Below are positions 17,456-27,432 of a stretch of DNA of 64,000 bases, in pieces (the stretch's first letter is position 1; the number at the start of each line of letters is the position of its first letter). The notes under the pieces are model-generated. The model did no database searches, was not told the origin of the DNA, and saw nothing but the letters and a program-made list of their open reading frames with translations. A program made the translations under genes and the position numbers. Source of the DNA: Bacteroidota bacterium (GTDB lineage Bacteria > Bacteroidota > Bacteroidia > UKL13-3); contig CANJUD010000004.1 in assembly GCA_947477885.1 (NCBI GenBank), positions 100,997-164,996 of the forward strand, read 5' to 3'.

Positions 17456-20400
17456 ATGAAAAAAATTATTTATTCTTTGCTCCTACTATGGGGTTTAAAC
17501 ACAAATGCCCAAACTGTAAAGTGGGCAAAAGATTTTGGAAGTACTACTAGCGATATTGGTACAAGAGTTATATCAGATGCTAGTGGCAATACTTATATTA
17601 CAGGCTGGTATACTGGAAGCATGACAATGGGATCAACGTCCCTCACAAATCAAGGAAATAATGATATTTATCTTGCAAAATTAGATTCAACCGGTGCCCC
17701 CGTATGGGCTGTTAGTGCCGGAGGTGCAGGCGATGACCGTGCTTATGGACTAGCGATAGATGCTAATGGTGATTTATATCTAACAGGATTATATAGTGGT
17801 ACCGCTACCTTTGGCACAGGAGGTAATTCAGTTAGTCTCACTAGTGCTGGCAATTCAGATATATATGTGGCTAAGTATAATAACTCTGGTACCTTGAAAT
17901 GGGCAAAAACAGCTGGCTCTACAAATAATGAAAGGTCACTTGGATTGGCATTGGATACTAGCAATGATATATATATATGTGGTTACTACAATCTTTCAGT
18001 TGGTAAACCTACTAATGTTAATGCTACATTTGGAAGTTATACTGTAAACGGAGTTGGCAATGGAGATTTTTTCGCTGCTAAAATAGATAATAGTGGTACG
18101 TGGAAATGGGCTGTTGGAGGAGGCAGTGCGAATGCAGCTGCTGAAAGTGCAAATGATTTAGCTTTTGATAATTCAGGTAATCTATATGTTGTTGGGCAAT
18201 TTGCCGACTCTGTAAATTTTGGTACTGGTGGATATAAAGTTACAAAAGGTGGACTTGATATATTCCTTGCCAAACTAGATAAAAGCGGAAATGTAAATGG
18301 TATTTTTACAGCCGGAAGTAGAGGTAATGATAATGCAGCAGGGGTGACAATAGGTGCTGATGGACGAATATATATTGGAGGTGGTTTTAACGCAGTGCAA
18401 GCAAATGGAGGAAATAACACTATTACTTTTGGCTCATACACCTTAACTCCCCAAGCTCAGGATGCTTTTATAGCATGTTTTGACAATAACCTATCTGTTA
18501 AATGGGCGAATAACTACGGAGGAACTCAGAATGATAATATTCAAAAATTAGCGGGTTCCAATGATGGGAATATTTATGCATGTGGTTCATTTAATGGAAC
18601 TGCATCATTTGGCTCTATTTCATTAACTTCTTTAGGTAGCAGCGATGTGGTAGTTTGTGCTATTGATACCTCCTCAACAATGCAGTGGGCATTAGGTATG
18701 GGAAGCATGAACGCTGATGACTGCAGAGGGATATCTGCTAACAATAATGGAAAACAATTTATCACAGGGATTTTTAACACCGCAGGAGGTGCCGCAGTTA
18801 CAGGAAAATTTGGTAGTCAAACAATAACTTCTGTTAATTCAGGCGATATTTTTGTGGCTGAATTTGCTGGTTGCCCCGGTATTAGTTCTAAAGTAAGTGC
18901 GAGTGGTCCTACCGATTTCTGCCAAGGAGATTCGGTTACTTTAACAGCAGCAAATGGTGCAAGTTCTTATCAATGGAATTTGAATGGATCAGCTATCAGT
19001 GGTGATACTAGTGCTGCTATTACTGTTAATGCCGCCGGCACTTATGATTGTGCAATTTCTAACAGTCAAGGATGCACTCAAGCATCTGTGTCAGTTACGG
19101 TAAATATTGGCACTCCCCCAACCGCTAGCATATCAGCACCTGCAACACAGTTTTGTACTGGCGACTCAATCGTTCTAACTGCCAATGCAGGCAATGGCTA
19201 TACTTATAAGTGGTATTTAAATGGTACTGCTCAATCAGCAAATTATACTACCACTAGTTTATACTATGCTAAGCAAGCAGGAGATTATACTTTAGAAGTA
19301 AATAATTTTGGTTGTAAAAAGATTTCTTCAAAAGTTACATTAACAACAATTGCTTCTCCAACAGTTACTATTAAAGCAAATGGTTCCACCACGTTTTGTT
19401 CTGGCGACTCTGTACTTTTAACTTCGGATACAAACTCCACATGGACCTACCAATGGCAGCTTAACACCCAAACAATCAACAACGCTGCTACCGATCAGTA
19501 TTATGCTAAAACAGGCGGCACTTATCGTATCATTATAAGCACACCTGCCGGATGCACAGTAGCTTCAAATAATATAGTAGTGAACGCACCAAATGGGGCA
19601 AACGCTCCCCTGTTTGTTCAATATCCGCAGGGGCAAAATTATCTTTGTAAAGGTAATTCTTTGTCTATGGGAACTAAAGGCGCTGGTGGTTCAACCTACC
19701 AATGGTATAATGGAAGTTCAACTATTGCAGGTGCTACCAATAGATTAATTGCTGTAACAAAAAGCGGTGTCTACAAAATTCAAGTTACGGCAAATGGTTG
19801 TTCAATATTCTCTAAAGATACTGTAATCAATTTTATAAACGAAAATGCAGCAATCAGCCCAAGTCCTGCAGCAGGTTTTTGCCCCAACGATACTGTAACT
19901 TTGAATGCTATCTCTGCTGATGCAGGATCTACTTACCAATGGCTGCTAAATGGCAATACCATAAACGGTGCTACAAATAGTTCGTTAAAAGTTACCGCTA
20001 CAGGTTCATATTCAATATATGTATATGCCAATAAATGTATTGACACAATTACACCTGTAACAGTTACCCAATTTACAGCACCCGCTGCACCTAGTATTGT
20101 TACCAATGTAAATAACTTGGCATGCTCGGTTACAGCTTCATCTTATCAATGGTATTTAAACGGTGTAGCAATTCCTAATAGCAATACACAATTTATATAT
20201 GGATGGCAAACTGGATTTTACTTGGTAGAAATAACTGATGCAAATGGATGTAAAGCAAAATCTCAATTACTAAGTTTTACAAACAATGGTATAGAATCTA
20301 TTAGCGTTGAAAAAGCCCAGATTATGCCCAATCCAAACGCTGGGTATTTCTCGCTCAGTTTAAATTGTCCATATAGTTCTACAATTCAAGTTACCGATAT

Positions 20401-20548
20401 GACAGGCCGAATCGTATTAAACCAAACTTATAATAGTTTAAGCGGCTTAACTGCTATCGACCTTGGTACACAACCGGAAGGTTTATACTTGCTTACAGTA
20501 AAATCAGGCAATAAACTTTGGAGAGAAAAAGTACAAGTGACAAAATAA
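17456..20548 (+). CDS. large T9SS-exported protein: SBBP-type propeller plus Ig-like domains
   Basis: A 1030-residue exported protein. It has a signal peptide MKKIIYSLLLLWGLNTNAQ. Residues 20-470 contain about eight repeats of the type GNTYITGWYTGSMTMGS and NNDIYLAKLDSTG, the pattern of SBBP/beta-propeller proteins. Residues 475-950 hold about six Ig-like units, each opening FC.GDSVTL and containing YQW, typical of gliding/adhesion-type surface proteins. The end is a type A sorting domain (IMPNPNAGYFSLSLN, VTDMTGRIVLNQ, PEGLYLLTVKSG). It is expected to be cell-surface, perhaps adhesive; no enzymatic motif is seen. It is followed by a strong terminator. Confidence 0.87.
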   Translation: MKKIIYSLLLLWGLNTNAQTVKWAKDFGSTTSDIGTRVISDASGNTYITGWYTGSMTMGSTSLTNQGNNDIYLAKLDSTGAPVWAVSAGGAGDDRAYGLAIDANGDLYLTGLYSGTATFGTGGNSVSLTSAGNSDIYVAKYNNSGTLKWAKTAGSTNNERSLGLALDTSNDIYICGYYNLSVGKPTNVNATFGSYTVNGVGNGDFFAAKIDNSGTWKWAVGGGSANAAAESANDLAFDNSGNLYVVGQFADSVNFGTGGYKVTKGGLDIFLAKLDKSGNVNGIFTAGSRGNDNAAGVTIGADGRIYIGGGFNAVQANGGNNTITFGSYTLTPQAQDAFIACFDNNLSVKWANNYGGTQNDNIQKLAGSNDGNIYACGSFNGTASFGSISLTSLGSSDVVVCAIDTSSTMQWALGMGSMNADDCRGISANNNGKQFITGIFNTAGGAAVTGKFGSQTITSVNSGDIFVAEFAGCPGISSKVSASGPTDFCQGDSVTLTAANGASSYQWNLNGSAISGDTSAAITVNAAGTYDCAISNSQGCTQASVSVTVNIGTPPTASISAPATQFCTGDSIVLTANAGNGYTYKWYLNGTAQSANYTTTSLYYAKQAGDYTLEVNNFGCKKISSKVTLTTIASPTVTIKANGSTTFCSGDSVLLTSDTNSTWTYQWQLNTQTINNAATDQYYAKTGGTYRIIISTPAGCTVASNNIVVNAPNGANAPLFVQYPQGQNYLCKGNSLSMGTKGAGGSTYQWYNGSSTIAGATNRLIAVTKSGVYKIQVTANGCSIFSKDTVINFINENAAISPSPAAGFCPNDTVTLNAISADAGSTYQWLLNGNTINGATNSSLKVTATGSYSIYVYANKCIDTITPVTVTQFTAPAAPSIVTNVNNLACSVTASSYQWYLNGVAIPNSNTQFIYGWQTGFYLVEITDANGCKAKSQLLSFTNNGIESISVEKAQIMPNPNAGYFSLSLNCPYSSTIQVTDMTGRIVLNQTYNSLSGLTAIDLGTQPEGLYLLTVKSGNKLWREKVQVTK

Positions 20549-20567
20549 GAAACACAATGATATTTAC

Positions 20568-20599
20568 AAAAGCCGTCCTCCTAAAAAGGGCGGCTTTTT
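20568..20599 (+). terminator. rho-independent terminator
   Basis: AAAAGCCGTCC pairs with GGGCGGCTTTT (one G-T pair), followed by a T-rich tail, 20 bases after the stop of the large T9SS gene. Confidence 0.75.
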
Positions 20600-20730
20600 G
20601 TTTTTTGTTGAAAATTGGTGGATGCTATGCGGTCATATCAAGTCGTAATTTGCCCTGAACTTTTATACATGGTTTTGTGTTGTATAATAGCAATTCTAAA
20701 ATAATTTACGTTAACTCTTAATAATAATAT

Positions 20731-21387
20731 ATGAAATTTTTCATTGACACCGCAAACCTTGACCAGATAGCCGAAGCACAGTCTTTGGGTATATTAGATG
20801 GGGTAACAACTAACCCTAGTTTAATGGCAAAAGAAGGCATCAAAGGCAAAGCAAATGCAATTAAACACTACAAAGCTATCTGTAAATTGGTAGCTGGTGA
20901 TATTAGTGCTGAAGTGATTTCTACAGAACTTGCTACAATTATTTCAGAAGGTGAAGAACTAGCAGCTATCGATGAAAAGATAGTAGTAAAAGTGCCGATG
21001 ACTTTAGAAGGATTGAAAGCAATTAGGCATTTTAGCAATGTGGGTATTCGCACCAATTGCACTTTAGTATTCAGTGCAGGGCAAGCCATATTGGCCGCTA
21101 AAGCTGGAGCAAGTTATATATCTCCATTCATAGGCAGACTTGATGATATTAGCTATGATGGTATACAATTAATTGCTCAGTTAGCTGGCATATATGCCGT
21201 GCAAGGATTTCAAACCGAGATATTAGCAGCGAGCATACGCAATCCAGTGCATATCGTGCGGTGTGCTGAGGTGGGAGCACATGTAATTACAGCTCCGTTA
21301 GAACCTATTCTGCAATTATTGAAACATCCACTTACTGATATTGGCCTGCAAAAGTTTTTAGCCGACCATCATAAACTGAACGACTAG
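20731..21387 (+). CDS. transaldolase / fructose-6-phosphate aldolase family
   Basis: A 218-residue protein of the short transaldolase group. It begins MKFFIDTANLDQIAEA, then GVTTNPSLMAKEG, and the Schiff-base lysine lies in KIVVKVPMT, followed by NCTLVFS and the closing SPFIGRLDD. The length fits the fructose-6-phosphate aldolase/TalC clade rather than long TalB. Whether it acts as transaldolase in the pentose phosphate pathway or as aldolase is not decided by sequence alone. It is followed by trxB on the same strand 73 bases away. Confidence 0.92.
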   Translation: MKFFIDTANLDQIAEAQSLGILDGVTTNPSLMAKEGIKGKANAIKHYKAICKLVAGDISAEVISTELATIISEGEELAAIDEKIVVKVPMTLEGLKAIRHFSNVGIRTNCTLVFSAGQAILAAKAGASYISPFIGRLDDISYDGIQLIAQLAGIYAVQGFQTEILAASIRNPVHIVRCAEVGAHVITAPLEPILQLLKHPLTDIGLQKFLADHHKLND

Positions 21388-21460
21388 TCAAAAGGCATTT
21401 CGAATTATATTATACAACTATATGATATTGTTGTAATCTAAAATTATTTTTACAAGAAAA

Positions 21461-22402
21461 ATGGAACACATAGAATGTTTGATTATAGGTAGCGGTCCTG
21501 CGGGATATACTGCTGCTATTTATGCTGCACGGGCAGATATGAAACCCGTTGTATATGAAGGTATGCAACCTGGTGGGCAATTAACAATTACTACTGATGT
21601 AGAAAACTATCCAGGTTACCCAAATGGAATTATGGGGCCCGAAATGATGGAGTTATTCAAAACTCAAGCAGTAAGGTTAGGTACAGATGTGAGATTTGGT
21701 CTTATTACATCTGTCGATTTTTCATCGGGTAAACCGCCATATATTGTATCAGTTGATGATAATATACAAATTTCAGCAGCTACTGTTATCATAAGTACTG
21801 GTGCGAGTGCTCGTTGGTTGGGTATCCCAAGTGAAACTAGACTCAATGGTTCGGGCGTATCTGCCTGTGCGGTATGCGATGGATTCTTTTTCCGTCAACA
21901 ACCTGTTGCTATTGTTGGCGGTGGAGATACAGCTTGCGAAGAAGCTAGCTATCTTGCCAAAATATGTAGCAAAGTATATATGCTCGTGCGTGGAGATAAT
22001 TTCAGAGCATCGAAAGCTATGCAACACCGTGTATTGAACACTCCCAATATTGAAGTATTGTTTAATACAGATACTGATGAAATATTAGGAGATAAAGCTG
22101 TAACAGGGTTGCGTGTTAAAAATAATAAAACAGGGGAAACGAGGGAAGTAGAAATTGGTGGTTTCTTTGTTGCGATAGGTCACACCCCCAATACAACTAT
22201 ATTTAAGCCTTGGATAGAAATGGACGCAACAGGCTATATTATAACAAAACCCGATAGTACCCATACCAATGTAGAAGGAGTTTTTGCTTGCGGCGATGCA
22301 CAAGATAAAACTTATAGACAAGCTGTTACAGCTGCTGGCACTGGCTGCATGGCTGCGTTAGATGCTGAACGATATTTGAGTTCAGTAATGCATAGTAAAT
22401 AA
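21461..22402 (+). CDS. trxB: thioredoxin reductase
   Basis: A 313-residue flavoprotein. The FAD-binding GSGPAGYTAAIYAARA is at 10-25, the redox-active CAVC at 136-139, the NADPH-binding GGGDTACEEA at about 153, and the C-terminal GVFACGDAQD closes the FAD site. It transfers electrons from NADPH to thioredoxin in the cytoplasm. The next gene, a pterin dehydratase, starts 16 bases after the stop, so they are probably co-transcribed. Confidence 0.95.
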   Translation: MEHIECLIIGSGPAGYTAAIYAARADMKPVVYEGMQPGGQLTITTDVENYPGYPNGIMGPEMMELFKTQAVRLGTDVRFGLITSVDFSSGKPPYIVSVDDNIQISAATVIISTGASARWLGIPSETRLNGSGVSACAVCDGFFFRQQPVAIVGGGDTACEEASYLAKICSKVYMLVRGDNFRASKAMQHRVLNTPNIEVLFNTDTDEILGDKAVTGLRVKNNKTGETREVEIGGFFVAIGHTPNTTIFKPWIEMDATGYIITKPDSTHTNVEGVFACGDAQDKTYRQAVTAAGTGCMAALDAERYLSSVMHSK

Positions 22403-22418
22403 CATATAATATACTACC

Positions 22419-22697
22419 ATGACAACTTATAACGAAGAATCCGCAAAATCAAATCTTGACAATCTGAATGGGTGGAATTATAATGATAATGGGATTGAGA
22501 AAAAATTCATTTTCGAAAATTTTAGTGAAGCTCTGTCATTTATGGTAAGGGTCGGCTTGTTGGCTGAACAAATGGATCACCATCCTGAATGGTCGAATGT
22601 ATATAATAAAGTTGATATTAGACTAAGCACACACAGTGCTGGGGGACTTACGGATAAAGACTTCAACCTTGCCAAATCGATTGATAAATTAACTTAG
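22419..22697 (+). CDS. 4a-hydroxytetrahydrobiopterin dehydratase (PhhB/PCD family)
   Basis: A 92-residue protein of the usual family size. The signature [14 protein letters not shown] is followed by [15 protein letters not shown]. It dehydrates 4a-hydroxypterin to recycle the cofactor of aromatic amino acid hydroxylases. No phenylalanine hydroxylase is seen here, so the partner lies elsewhere or the protein has another role in pterin chemistry. Confidence 0.9.
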   Translation: MTTYNEESAKSNLDNLNGWNYNDNGIEKKFIFENFSEALSFMVRVGLLAEQMDHHPEWSNVYNKVDIRLSTHSAGGLTDKDFNLAKSIDKLT

Positions 22698-22764
22698 TCT
22701 ATTAAACTATTTTGAAATTAATTATATCATGAAATATTACTTTATATTTCTTAATTCAAAATAA

Positions 22765-23307
22765 TCACATACAAGCATCTCTCAGCATTTTAAAGTAAGC
22801 ACTTCCCTTTTCTTTTGCAAAATTGATATTTCTTTCAGGTATGTTTTCGGGGTTGGGATAATTTAACAAAGCTTGCTCAATACTTTCTTCTCGTAATAAA
22901 TGCAGCATTGGGTAAACGGATCTATTAGTATAATTTGCGGCATCGTTTATATCAGAATCAGCAAAACAATAATCGGGATGAAAGCTTGCAACTTGATATA
23001 TTCCTTCATATCCTTCATCAACAATTAGTTGTTCTGCCAACGAAACAATATATAAATAATCTTCAAATTTATAGAAAGCATTAGGGAAAATTAAAAAGCT
23101 TGTTTCTATATTTTCATCTTCATCAAGCCTTATACATTCATTGTTAAATGCTTGCAAACTTTTATCGATATTATTACTCTCTTCTACTTCATAATGAATG
23201 GTATTATGCTTTACTTCCTTAGCTGCAAAAGGACAAAAATTGCAACCAACTACCACGTCGGTAATCCATTTCTTGGTTTGTTCAATGATAGTTTCTGACG
23301 GAAGCAT
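22765..23307 (-). CDS. DUF1415 family protein
   Basis: A 180-residue soluble protein matching the DUF1415 pattern: TKKWITDVVVGCNFCPFAA near the N-terminus, with two cysteines, and the central YLYIVSLAEQL and GYEGIYQVASFHPDYCFA. The family has no established function; the conserved CNFCPFA and HPDY suggest an enzyme or metal site. Convergent with the pterin dehydratase gene, and transcribed toward it from the tRNA side. Confidence 0.85.
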   Translation of the reverse strand: MLPSETIIEQTKKWITDVVVGCNFCPFAAKEVKHNTIHYEVEESNNIDKSLQAFNNECIRLDEDENIETSFLIFPNAFYKFEDYLYIVSLAEQLIVDEGYEGIYQVASFHPDYCFADSDINDAANYTNRSVYPMLHLLREESIEQALLNYPNPENIPERNINFAKEKGSAYFKMLRDACM

Positions 23308-23371
23308 ATGTTATATTTTGAGGTCTTGAAACATAAAAAAAGAGTTGCCATTTGACAACTCTTCCTATATG

Positions 23372-23445
23372 TGGGCCCACTTGGAATCGAACCAAGCACC
23401 TACTGATTATGAGTCAGTTGCTCTAACCGAATGAGCTATAGGCCC
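23372..23445 (-). tRNA. tRNA with CAT anticodon (elongator Met or Ile2)
   Basis: A complete 74-base cloverleaf on the minus strand. The acceptor GGGCCTA pairs with TGGGCCC (one G-U), the anticodon stem is ACTGA/TCAGT with loop CTCATAA, and the T arm contains TTCGATT. The first base pair is G-C, so it is not the initiator. CAT could be elongator methionine or, if lysidine-modified, isoleucine (AUA); sequence alone does not settle this. CCA is not encoded. Confidence 0.93.
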
Positions 23446-23475
23446 CACGAATAATAGCTTGCTAGAATTCGAGTG

Positions 23476-23507
23476 CAAATATATGTACACATTGCCTAGC
23501 TAACAAA
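23476..23507 (-). promoter_or_regulatory. Bacteroidota-type promoter for the CAT tRNA
   Basis: Minus strand TTTG (23507-23504), 20 bases, TATATTTG (23483-23476). The tRNA 5' end at 23445 is 30 bases further on. Confidence 0.7.
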
Positions 23508-23568
23508 CGTGTCAAAAAAAAACTATTATTTTTATTATAGTAGCAATAATGTCACAGTTGTTTATCAT

Positions 23569-23576
23569 TACCTTTG
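23569..23576 (+). promoter_or_regulatory. -7 element of the ftsH promoter
   Basis: TACCTTTG matches TAnnTTTG and lies inside the longer possible reading of ftsH, 39 bases before the ATG at 23615. This supports the later ATG as the true start. Confidence 0.5.
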
Positions 23577-23614
23577 TGGCATATCTATTGACCAACAAAT
23601 CAAAAAACAATTAC

Positions 23615-25663
23615 ATGGCCGAAGAAGAAAAAAAATCGTCAAACAAGAATCCACAAGCAGATCCAAATAATCCTTTTAAGAAAAAGAAAAAGAATAATTT
23701 GCCTCAAATTAATTTCTATTGGTTTTATATAATACTAATAGTAGGATTTGCTGCCATGTATCTTTTCCCAAAACCTAGCGTAGAATCGGTAACTTGGTAC
23801 GACATCAAAAACAAGATGCTCAAAAACCACGACATTGAAAAAATAGAAGTGGTAAAGACGAAAGACGTAGCAAAAATATATATTAAACAAGAGCGTTTAA
23901 AAGAAAGCCGTTATAATGATATAAAAGGTAAAGAAACAACAGGTCCACAGTACTATATGGACCTAATTAATCCTGAAAAGTTTTTAACAGATCTTAGCAA
24001 TGCCCAAACAGAATTTGCTTACCAGGAAAATGAAAAGATAGAGCCCAAACGTATTGACGAATCAGAAACCCCTTGGTTATTATACCTCATTTATGGCGGT
24101 CTCTTTTTTGGTGCTTGGATGTTTATCATGCGTAGAGTTGGTGGACAAGGTGGAGGGGGCGGAGGCCAATTGTTTAATATTGGCAAATCAAAAGCTACAC
24201 TGTTCGATAAAGATACCAAAGTTAATGTGACCTTTGCCGATGTGGCAGGTTTAGAAGAAGCGAAAGTAGAAGTAATGGAGATTGTAGACTTCTTAAAAAA
24301 CCCTACTAAATATACAAAACTTGGTGGCAAAATCCCTAAAGGTGCTTTATTAGTTGGTCCTCCGGGAACTGGTAAAACCCTAATGGCAAAAGCTGTTGCA
24401 GGCGAAGCCAATGTGCCTTTCTTCTCACTTTCAGGTTCTGATTTTGTGGAGATGTTTGTAGGTGTTGGAGCTTCACGTGTTCGTGACCTTTTTCGCCAAG
24501 CAAAAGAGAAAGCTCCCTGTATTATATTTATTGATGAGATTGATGCTATCGGTCGTGCCCGTGGACGTTCGATGGTGCAAGGTGGAAACGATGAACGTGA
24601 GAATACCTTGAACCAATTGCTTACTGAGATGGATGGATTTGGAACTGACTCAGGTGTTATTATACTTGCTGCTACCAACAGACCTGATATCTTAGATTCG
24701 GCTTTGATGCGTCCAGGTCGTTTTGATAGACAGATATCGATTGATGGTCCAGATTTGAATGGACGTGAGCATATATTTAAAGTGCATTTGAAACCTTTGA
24801 AACTGGGTGATGATATCGATCCTAAAAAACTTTCAGCACAAACTCCAGGTTTTGCTGGTGCTGATATTGCCAATGTATGTAACGAAGCTGCCTTGATAGC
24901 TGCCCGTAACAACAAAGAATGTGTGGAAATGCAAGACTTTCATGATGCCATCGACCGCGTGATAGGTGGGCTTGAAAAGAAAAATAAAATTATATCACCC
25001 GAAGAGAAAAGGATTATCGCTTATCATGAAGCTGGTCACGCTATTAGTGGTTGGTTCTTGGAACATGCCGACCCTGTTGTAAAAGTATCTATCGTGCCTC
25101 GTGGCGTTGCTGCATTGGGTTATGCCCAGTACTTGCCCAAAGAACAATATTTATATACTACCGAACAACTTACTGATACCATTTGCATGACACTTGGTGG
25201 ACGTGTAGCTGAAGATATTGTATTTGGAAGAATATCAACCGGTGCATCAAACGATTTGGAACGTGTTACCAAAACTTGTTATGCCATGGTAACCATGTAC
25301 GGAATGAACAATGCTGTGGGCAATGTAAACTTCTACGACCCAAACAACGAATACGGATTTACCAAACCCTATAGTGAAAAAACTGCTGAGATAATAGATG
25401 AACAAGTTCGTGAAATGATTTCTGCAGCATACCAACGTACCAAGAATTTACTCAACGACAAACGTGATTCACTAGAGAGAGTTGCCAATGAACTTTTGAA
25501 AAGGGAAGTAATTTTCCAATATGATTTGGAAGAGATACTAGGCAAACGCCCATTCCACCAAAAAACATCGTATGATGAATTTGTGAATGGTGCGATACAA
25601 CCTGAATTAGAAGCTCTCCCAGCTAGACCTGAAGCAGAAGAAGAAAAGAAAGAGGATATTTAA
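23615..25663 (+). CDS. ftsH: ATP-dependent zinc metalloprotease FtsH
   Basis: A 682-residue inner-membrane protease that removes misassembled membrane proteins and regulatory proteins. Two membrane helices (about residues 34-51 and 154-171) flank a periplasmic domain. The AAA+ domain has Walker A GPPGTGKT at 248-255, Walker [12 protein letters not shown] at 303-313 and the arginine-finger region MRPGRFDRQ. The zinc site HEAGH is at 471-475. The C-terminus is acidic ([10 protein letters not shown]). The start chosen is MAEEEKK at 23615; an ATG at 23549 keeps the frame open, but a promoter element lies between the two. Confidence 0.95.
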   Translation: MAEEEKKSSNKNPQADPNNPFKKKKKNNLPQINFYWFYIILIVGFAAMYLFPKPSVESVTWYDIKNKMLKNHDIEKIEVVKTKDVAKIYIKQERLKESRYNDIKGKETTGPQYYMDLINPEKFLTDLSNAQTEFAYQENEKIEPKRIDESETPWLLYLIYGGLFFGAWMFIMRRVGGQGGGGGGQLFNIGKSKATLFDKDTKVNVTFADVAGLEEAKVEVMEIVDFLKNPTKYTKLGGKIPKGALLVGPPGTGKTLMAKAVAGEANVPFFSLSGSDFVEMFVGVGASRVRDLFRQAKEKAPCIIFIDEIDAIGRARGRSMVQGGNDERENTLNQLLTEMDGFGTDSGVIILAATNRPDILDSALMRPGRFDRQISIDGPDLNGREHIFKVHLKPLKLGDDIDPKKLSAQTPGFAGADIANVCNEAALIAARNNKECVEMQDFHDAIDRVIGGLEKKNKIISPEEKRIIAYHEAGHAISGWFLEHADPVVKVSIVPRGVAALGYAQYLPKEQYLYTTEQLTDTICMTLGGRVAEDIVFGRISTGASNDLERVTKTCYAMVTMYGMNNAVGNVNFYDPNNEYGFTKPYSEKTAEIIDEQVREMISAAYQRTKNLLNDKRDSLERVANELLKREVIFQYDLEEILGKRPFHQKTSYDEFVNGAIQPELEALPARPEAEEEKKEDI

Positions 25664-25680
25664 TATACTATAATATATAT

Positions 25681-25716
25681 AAAAGCAGCGTGTCTTTTGG
25701 ATACGCTGCTTTTTTA
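25681..25716 (+). terminator. terminator after ftsH
   Basis: AAAAGCAGCGT and ACGCTGCTTTT pair around a 10-base loop, followed by a T-run, 17 bases past the ftsH stop. Confidence 0.75.
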
Positions 25717-25741
25717 ATACAAACCCACTCCGATTTATACT

Positions 25742-25790
25742 GTGATTACAAATCACGATTCAGTTAGCACGCCAATTGCAAATCGGCGTG
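25742..25790. repeat. two small palindromes between ftsH and mazEF
   Basis: GTGATTACAAATCAC (25742-25756) and CACGCCAATTGCAAATCGGCGTG (25768-25790) are short palindromic units 11 bases apart. They look like a dispersed non-coding repeat. Confidence 0.4.
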
Positions 25791-25823
25791 GGTTGAGAAG
25801 TGCGACACTAACTTAAAATTTTA

Positions 25824-25855
25824 TTTGGAAAGCAGAAATTAATGTAGTTACTTTG
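25824..25855 (+). promoter_or_regulatory. promoter of mazEF
   Basis: TTTG (25824-25827), 20 bases, TTACTTTG (25848-25855), one base off the TAnnTTTG consensus, 21 bases before the mazE ATG. Confidence 0.6.
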
Positions 25856-25876
25856 TAATTACAATTAACATAAGCC

Positions 25877-26122
25877 ATGAATATATCAGTAATACCAATT
25901 GGAAACTCTAAGGGAATACGACTTGGAAAATCTTTGCTCGAAAAGTACAACATCAAAGATGCTGTTGAAGTTATACTTGAAGAGGATTATATCATCATAA
26001 AGCCGACCAGTTCACCAAGAAAAGGCTGGGATAAAGCATTTAAGAAAATGCACGAAAATGGAGACGACAAGCCATTAATGTCGGACATTTTTGATGACGA
26101 AAATCTTGAAGAATGGAATTAA
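25877..26122 (+). CDS. mazE: MazE-type antitoxin (AbrB/SpoVT fold)
   Basis: An 81-residue protein. The N-terminal half is the swapped-hairpin DNA-binding fold: ISVIPIGNSKGIRLGKSLLEKY, with EVILEEDYIIIKP following. The acidic C-terminus (DIFDDENLEEW) is the part that blocks MazF. It overlaps mazF by 10 bases, so translation is coupled. It probably represses its own promoter just upstream. Confidence 0.9.
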   Translation: MNISVIPIGNSKGIRLGKSLLEKYNIKDAVEVILEEDYIIIKPTSSPRKGWDKAFKKMHENGDDKPLMSDIFDDENLEEWN

Positions 26123-26436
26123 AACAATATCAAATTGTATTGGTCAATTTAGACCCGACAATCGGCAGCGAAATGAAAAAGACTCGCCCTTGTGTTATCA
26201 TTTCTCCGAATGAAATGAATAAGTATTTGCAGACTATTGTTATAGCTCCAGTTACCAGTAACTCTATACCATATCCAACTAGAGTTGAGATAAAGCATAA
26301 CAAAACTAAAGGCTGGGTGGTTCTTGACCAGATAAGAACAATTGATAGGAAAAGAGTTGTTAAATGTTTCGATTCTTTAACGGAAAAAGAAATTGTAAAA
26401 ATTAAGACCACCATTCAAGAAATATTTGTTGACTAA
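26113..26436 (+). CDS. mazF: MazF/PemK-type endoribonuclease toxin
   Basis: A 107-residue toxin. The hallmark GSEMKKTRPCVIISPNEMN is at about 18-36, with the catalytic arginine in KTRP, and APVTS near 55 supplies the Thr. GWVVLDQIRTIDRKRV is the strand-loop that binds RNA. It cleaves mRNA at specific sites when not held by MazE. Intact, so the pair should be active. Confidence 0.92.
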   Translation: MELKQYQIVLVNLDPTIGSEMKKTRPCVIISPNEMNKYLQTIVIAPVTSNSIPYPTRVEIKHNKTKGWVVLDQIRTIDRKRVVKCFDSLTEKEIVKIKTTIQEIFVD

Positions 26437-26506
26437 AACTCGAAATTCTATTTTCTTTGAGAAAAGCAGCATGTGAAAATCGCCACCTTCGCAAAGCCCG
26501 AAACCG

Positions 26507-27340
26507 TTACAAGTCCCCCAACCTAAACACCTCCTTCACCTTATACCCCCGCTCCCCCAACTCAACAGTGCAGCATTCATTCACGGGGTCGTGCTCAAAG
26601 AACAGCACCCAATTATTTGCAGCAGCCATTTCTAAAAAGCGTTTCTTCTCATCCATAATATCCAGAGGTCTGATATCGTAACCCATATTATAATTAATGG
26701 GAATATGATGCATGGAAGGAAACAAATCAGCAACAAAACATACAGTTGTGTTTTTATAGGGAATCATGGCCACCATCATCCCGGTTGTATGTCCGTCGGA
26801 ATAGAACAAATCAAATGGCATATCATGCCCATCATCCACAAACTTTAACTGACCCGATTCTTCCATCGGCAATAGGTTTTCTTTTAGGAAAGATGCCTTC
26901 TCTCTGGGGTTAGAATCTAATGCATTTTCCCAATGTTTTTTGCTAGTCCAGTAGTTTGCGTTTTGGAAAGTGGTTTTATATTTTGAGCGGTCTTCATTCC
27001 ACTCAACTCCACCGCCAGCATGGTCAAAATGCAAATGCGACAAAAAGTTGTCGGTGATGTTTGAAGGTGCAAAGCCTAGGTTTTGTAGCGATTTTTTTAG
27101 TGAATCATCGCCACTCAAATGGTAGTAGCTGAAGAACTTTTCGCTCTGCTTTTTCCCTATTCCATTGTCGATTAAAATCAGTTTATTTCCATCCTCAATC
27201 AGCAAACAACGCATAGCCCATGTGCACATATTGTTCTCGTCGGGTGGGTTTAGTTTTTGCCAAATAGTTTTGGGCACAACGCCGAACATGGCACCGCCAT
27301 CGAGTTTGAAAAAGCCGGTGTTGATGGTATGGAGTTTCAT
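26507..27340 (-). CDS. MBL-fold metallo-hydrolase
   Basis: A 277-residue metallo-beta-lactamase-fold protein without signal peptide. The metal motif SHLHFDHAGG is at about residue 106, IDNGIG precedes it, SDGHTTGMM supplies the next His, and FEHDP the last. The N-terminus (MKLHTINTGFFKLDGGAMFG) is typical of the lactonase/quorum-quenching-like subgroup, but the substrate is unknown. The 3' end is followed convergently by mazEF. Confidence 0.88.
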   Translation of the reverse strand: MKLHTINTGFFKLDGGAMFGVVPKTIWQKLNPPDENNMCTWAMRCLLIEDGNKLILIDNGIGKKQSEKFFSYYHLSGDDSLKKSLQNLGFAPSNITDNFLSHLHFDHAGGGVEWNEDRSKYKTTFQNANYWTSKKHWENALDSNPREKASFLKENLLPMEESGQLKFVDDGHDMPFDLFYSDGHTTGMMVAMIPYKNTTVCFVADLFPSMHHIPINYNMGYDIRPLDIMDEKKRFLEMAAANNWVLFFEHDPVNECCTVELGERGYKVKEVFRLGDL

Positions 27341-27362
27341 GGTGTTATATATACTTAGACGA

Positions 27363-27370
27363 CAAAATTA
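27363..27370 (-). promoter_or_regulatory. -7 element of the MBL hydrolase promoter
   Basis: TAATTTTG on the minus strand, 23 bases upstream of the ATG at 27340; no clear -33. Confidence 0.45.
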
Positions 27371-27432
27371 TGATATTATTCGTGAACATATTTTTAATTT
27401 ATATGGTATTCTACGACTTTCGACGCGTTTCA

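Noticed and set aside
24091-24915. Long minus-strand frame inside ftsH (274 residues)
   Set aside because: It lies fully inside a strongly conserved gene, is composed mainly of Ser/Pro/Ala from antisense codons, and has no domain.
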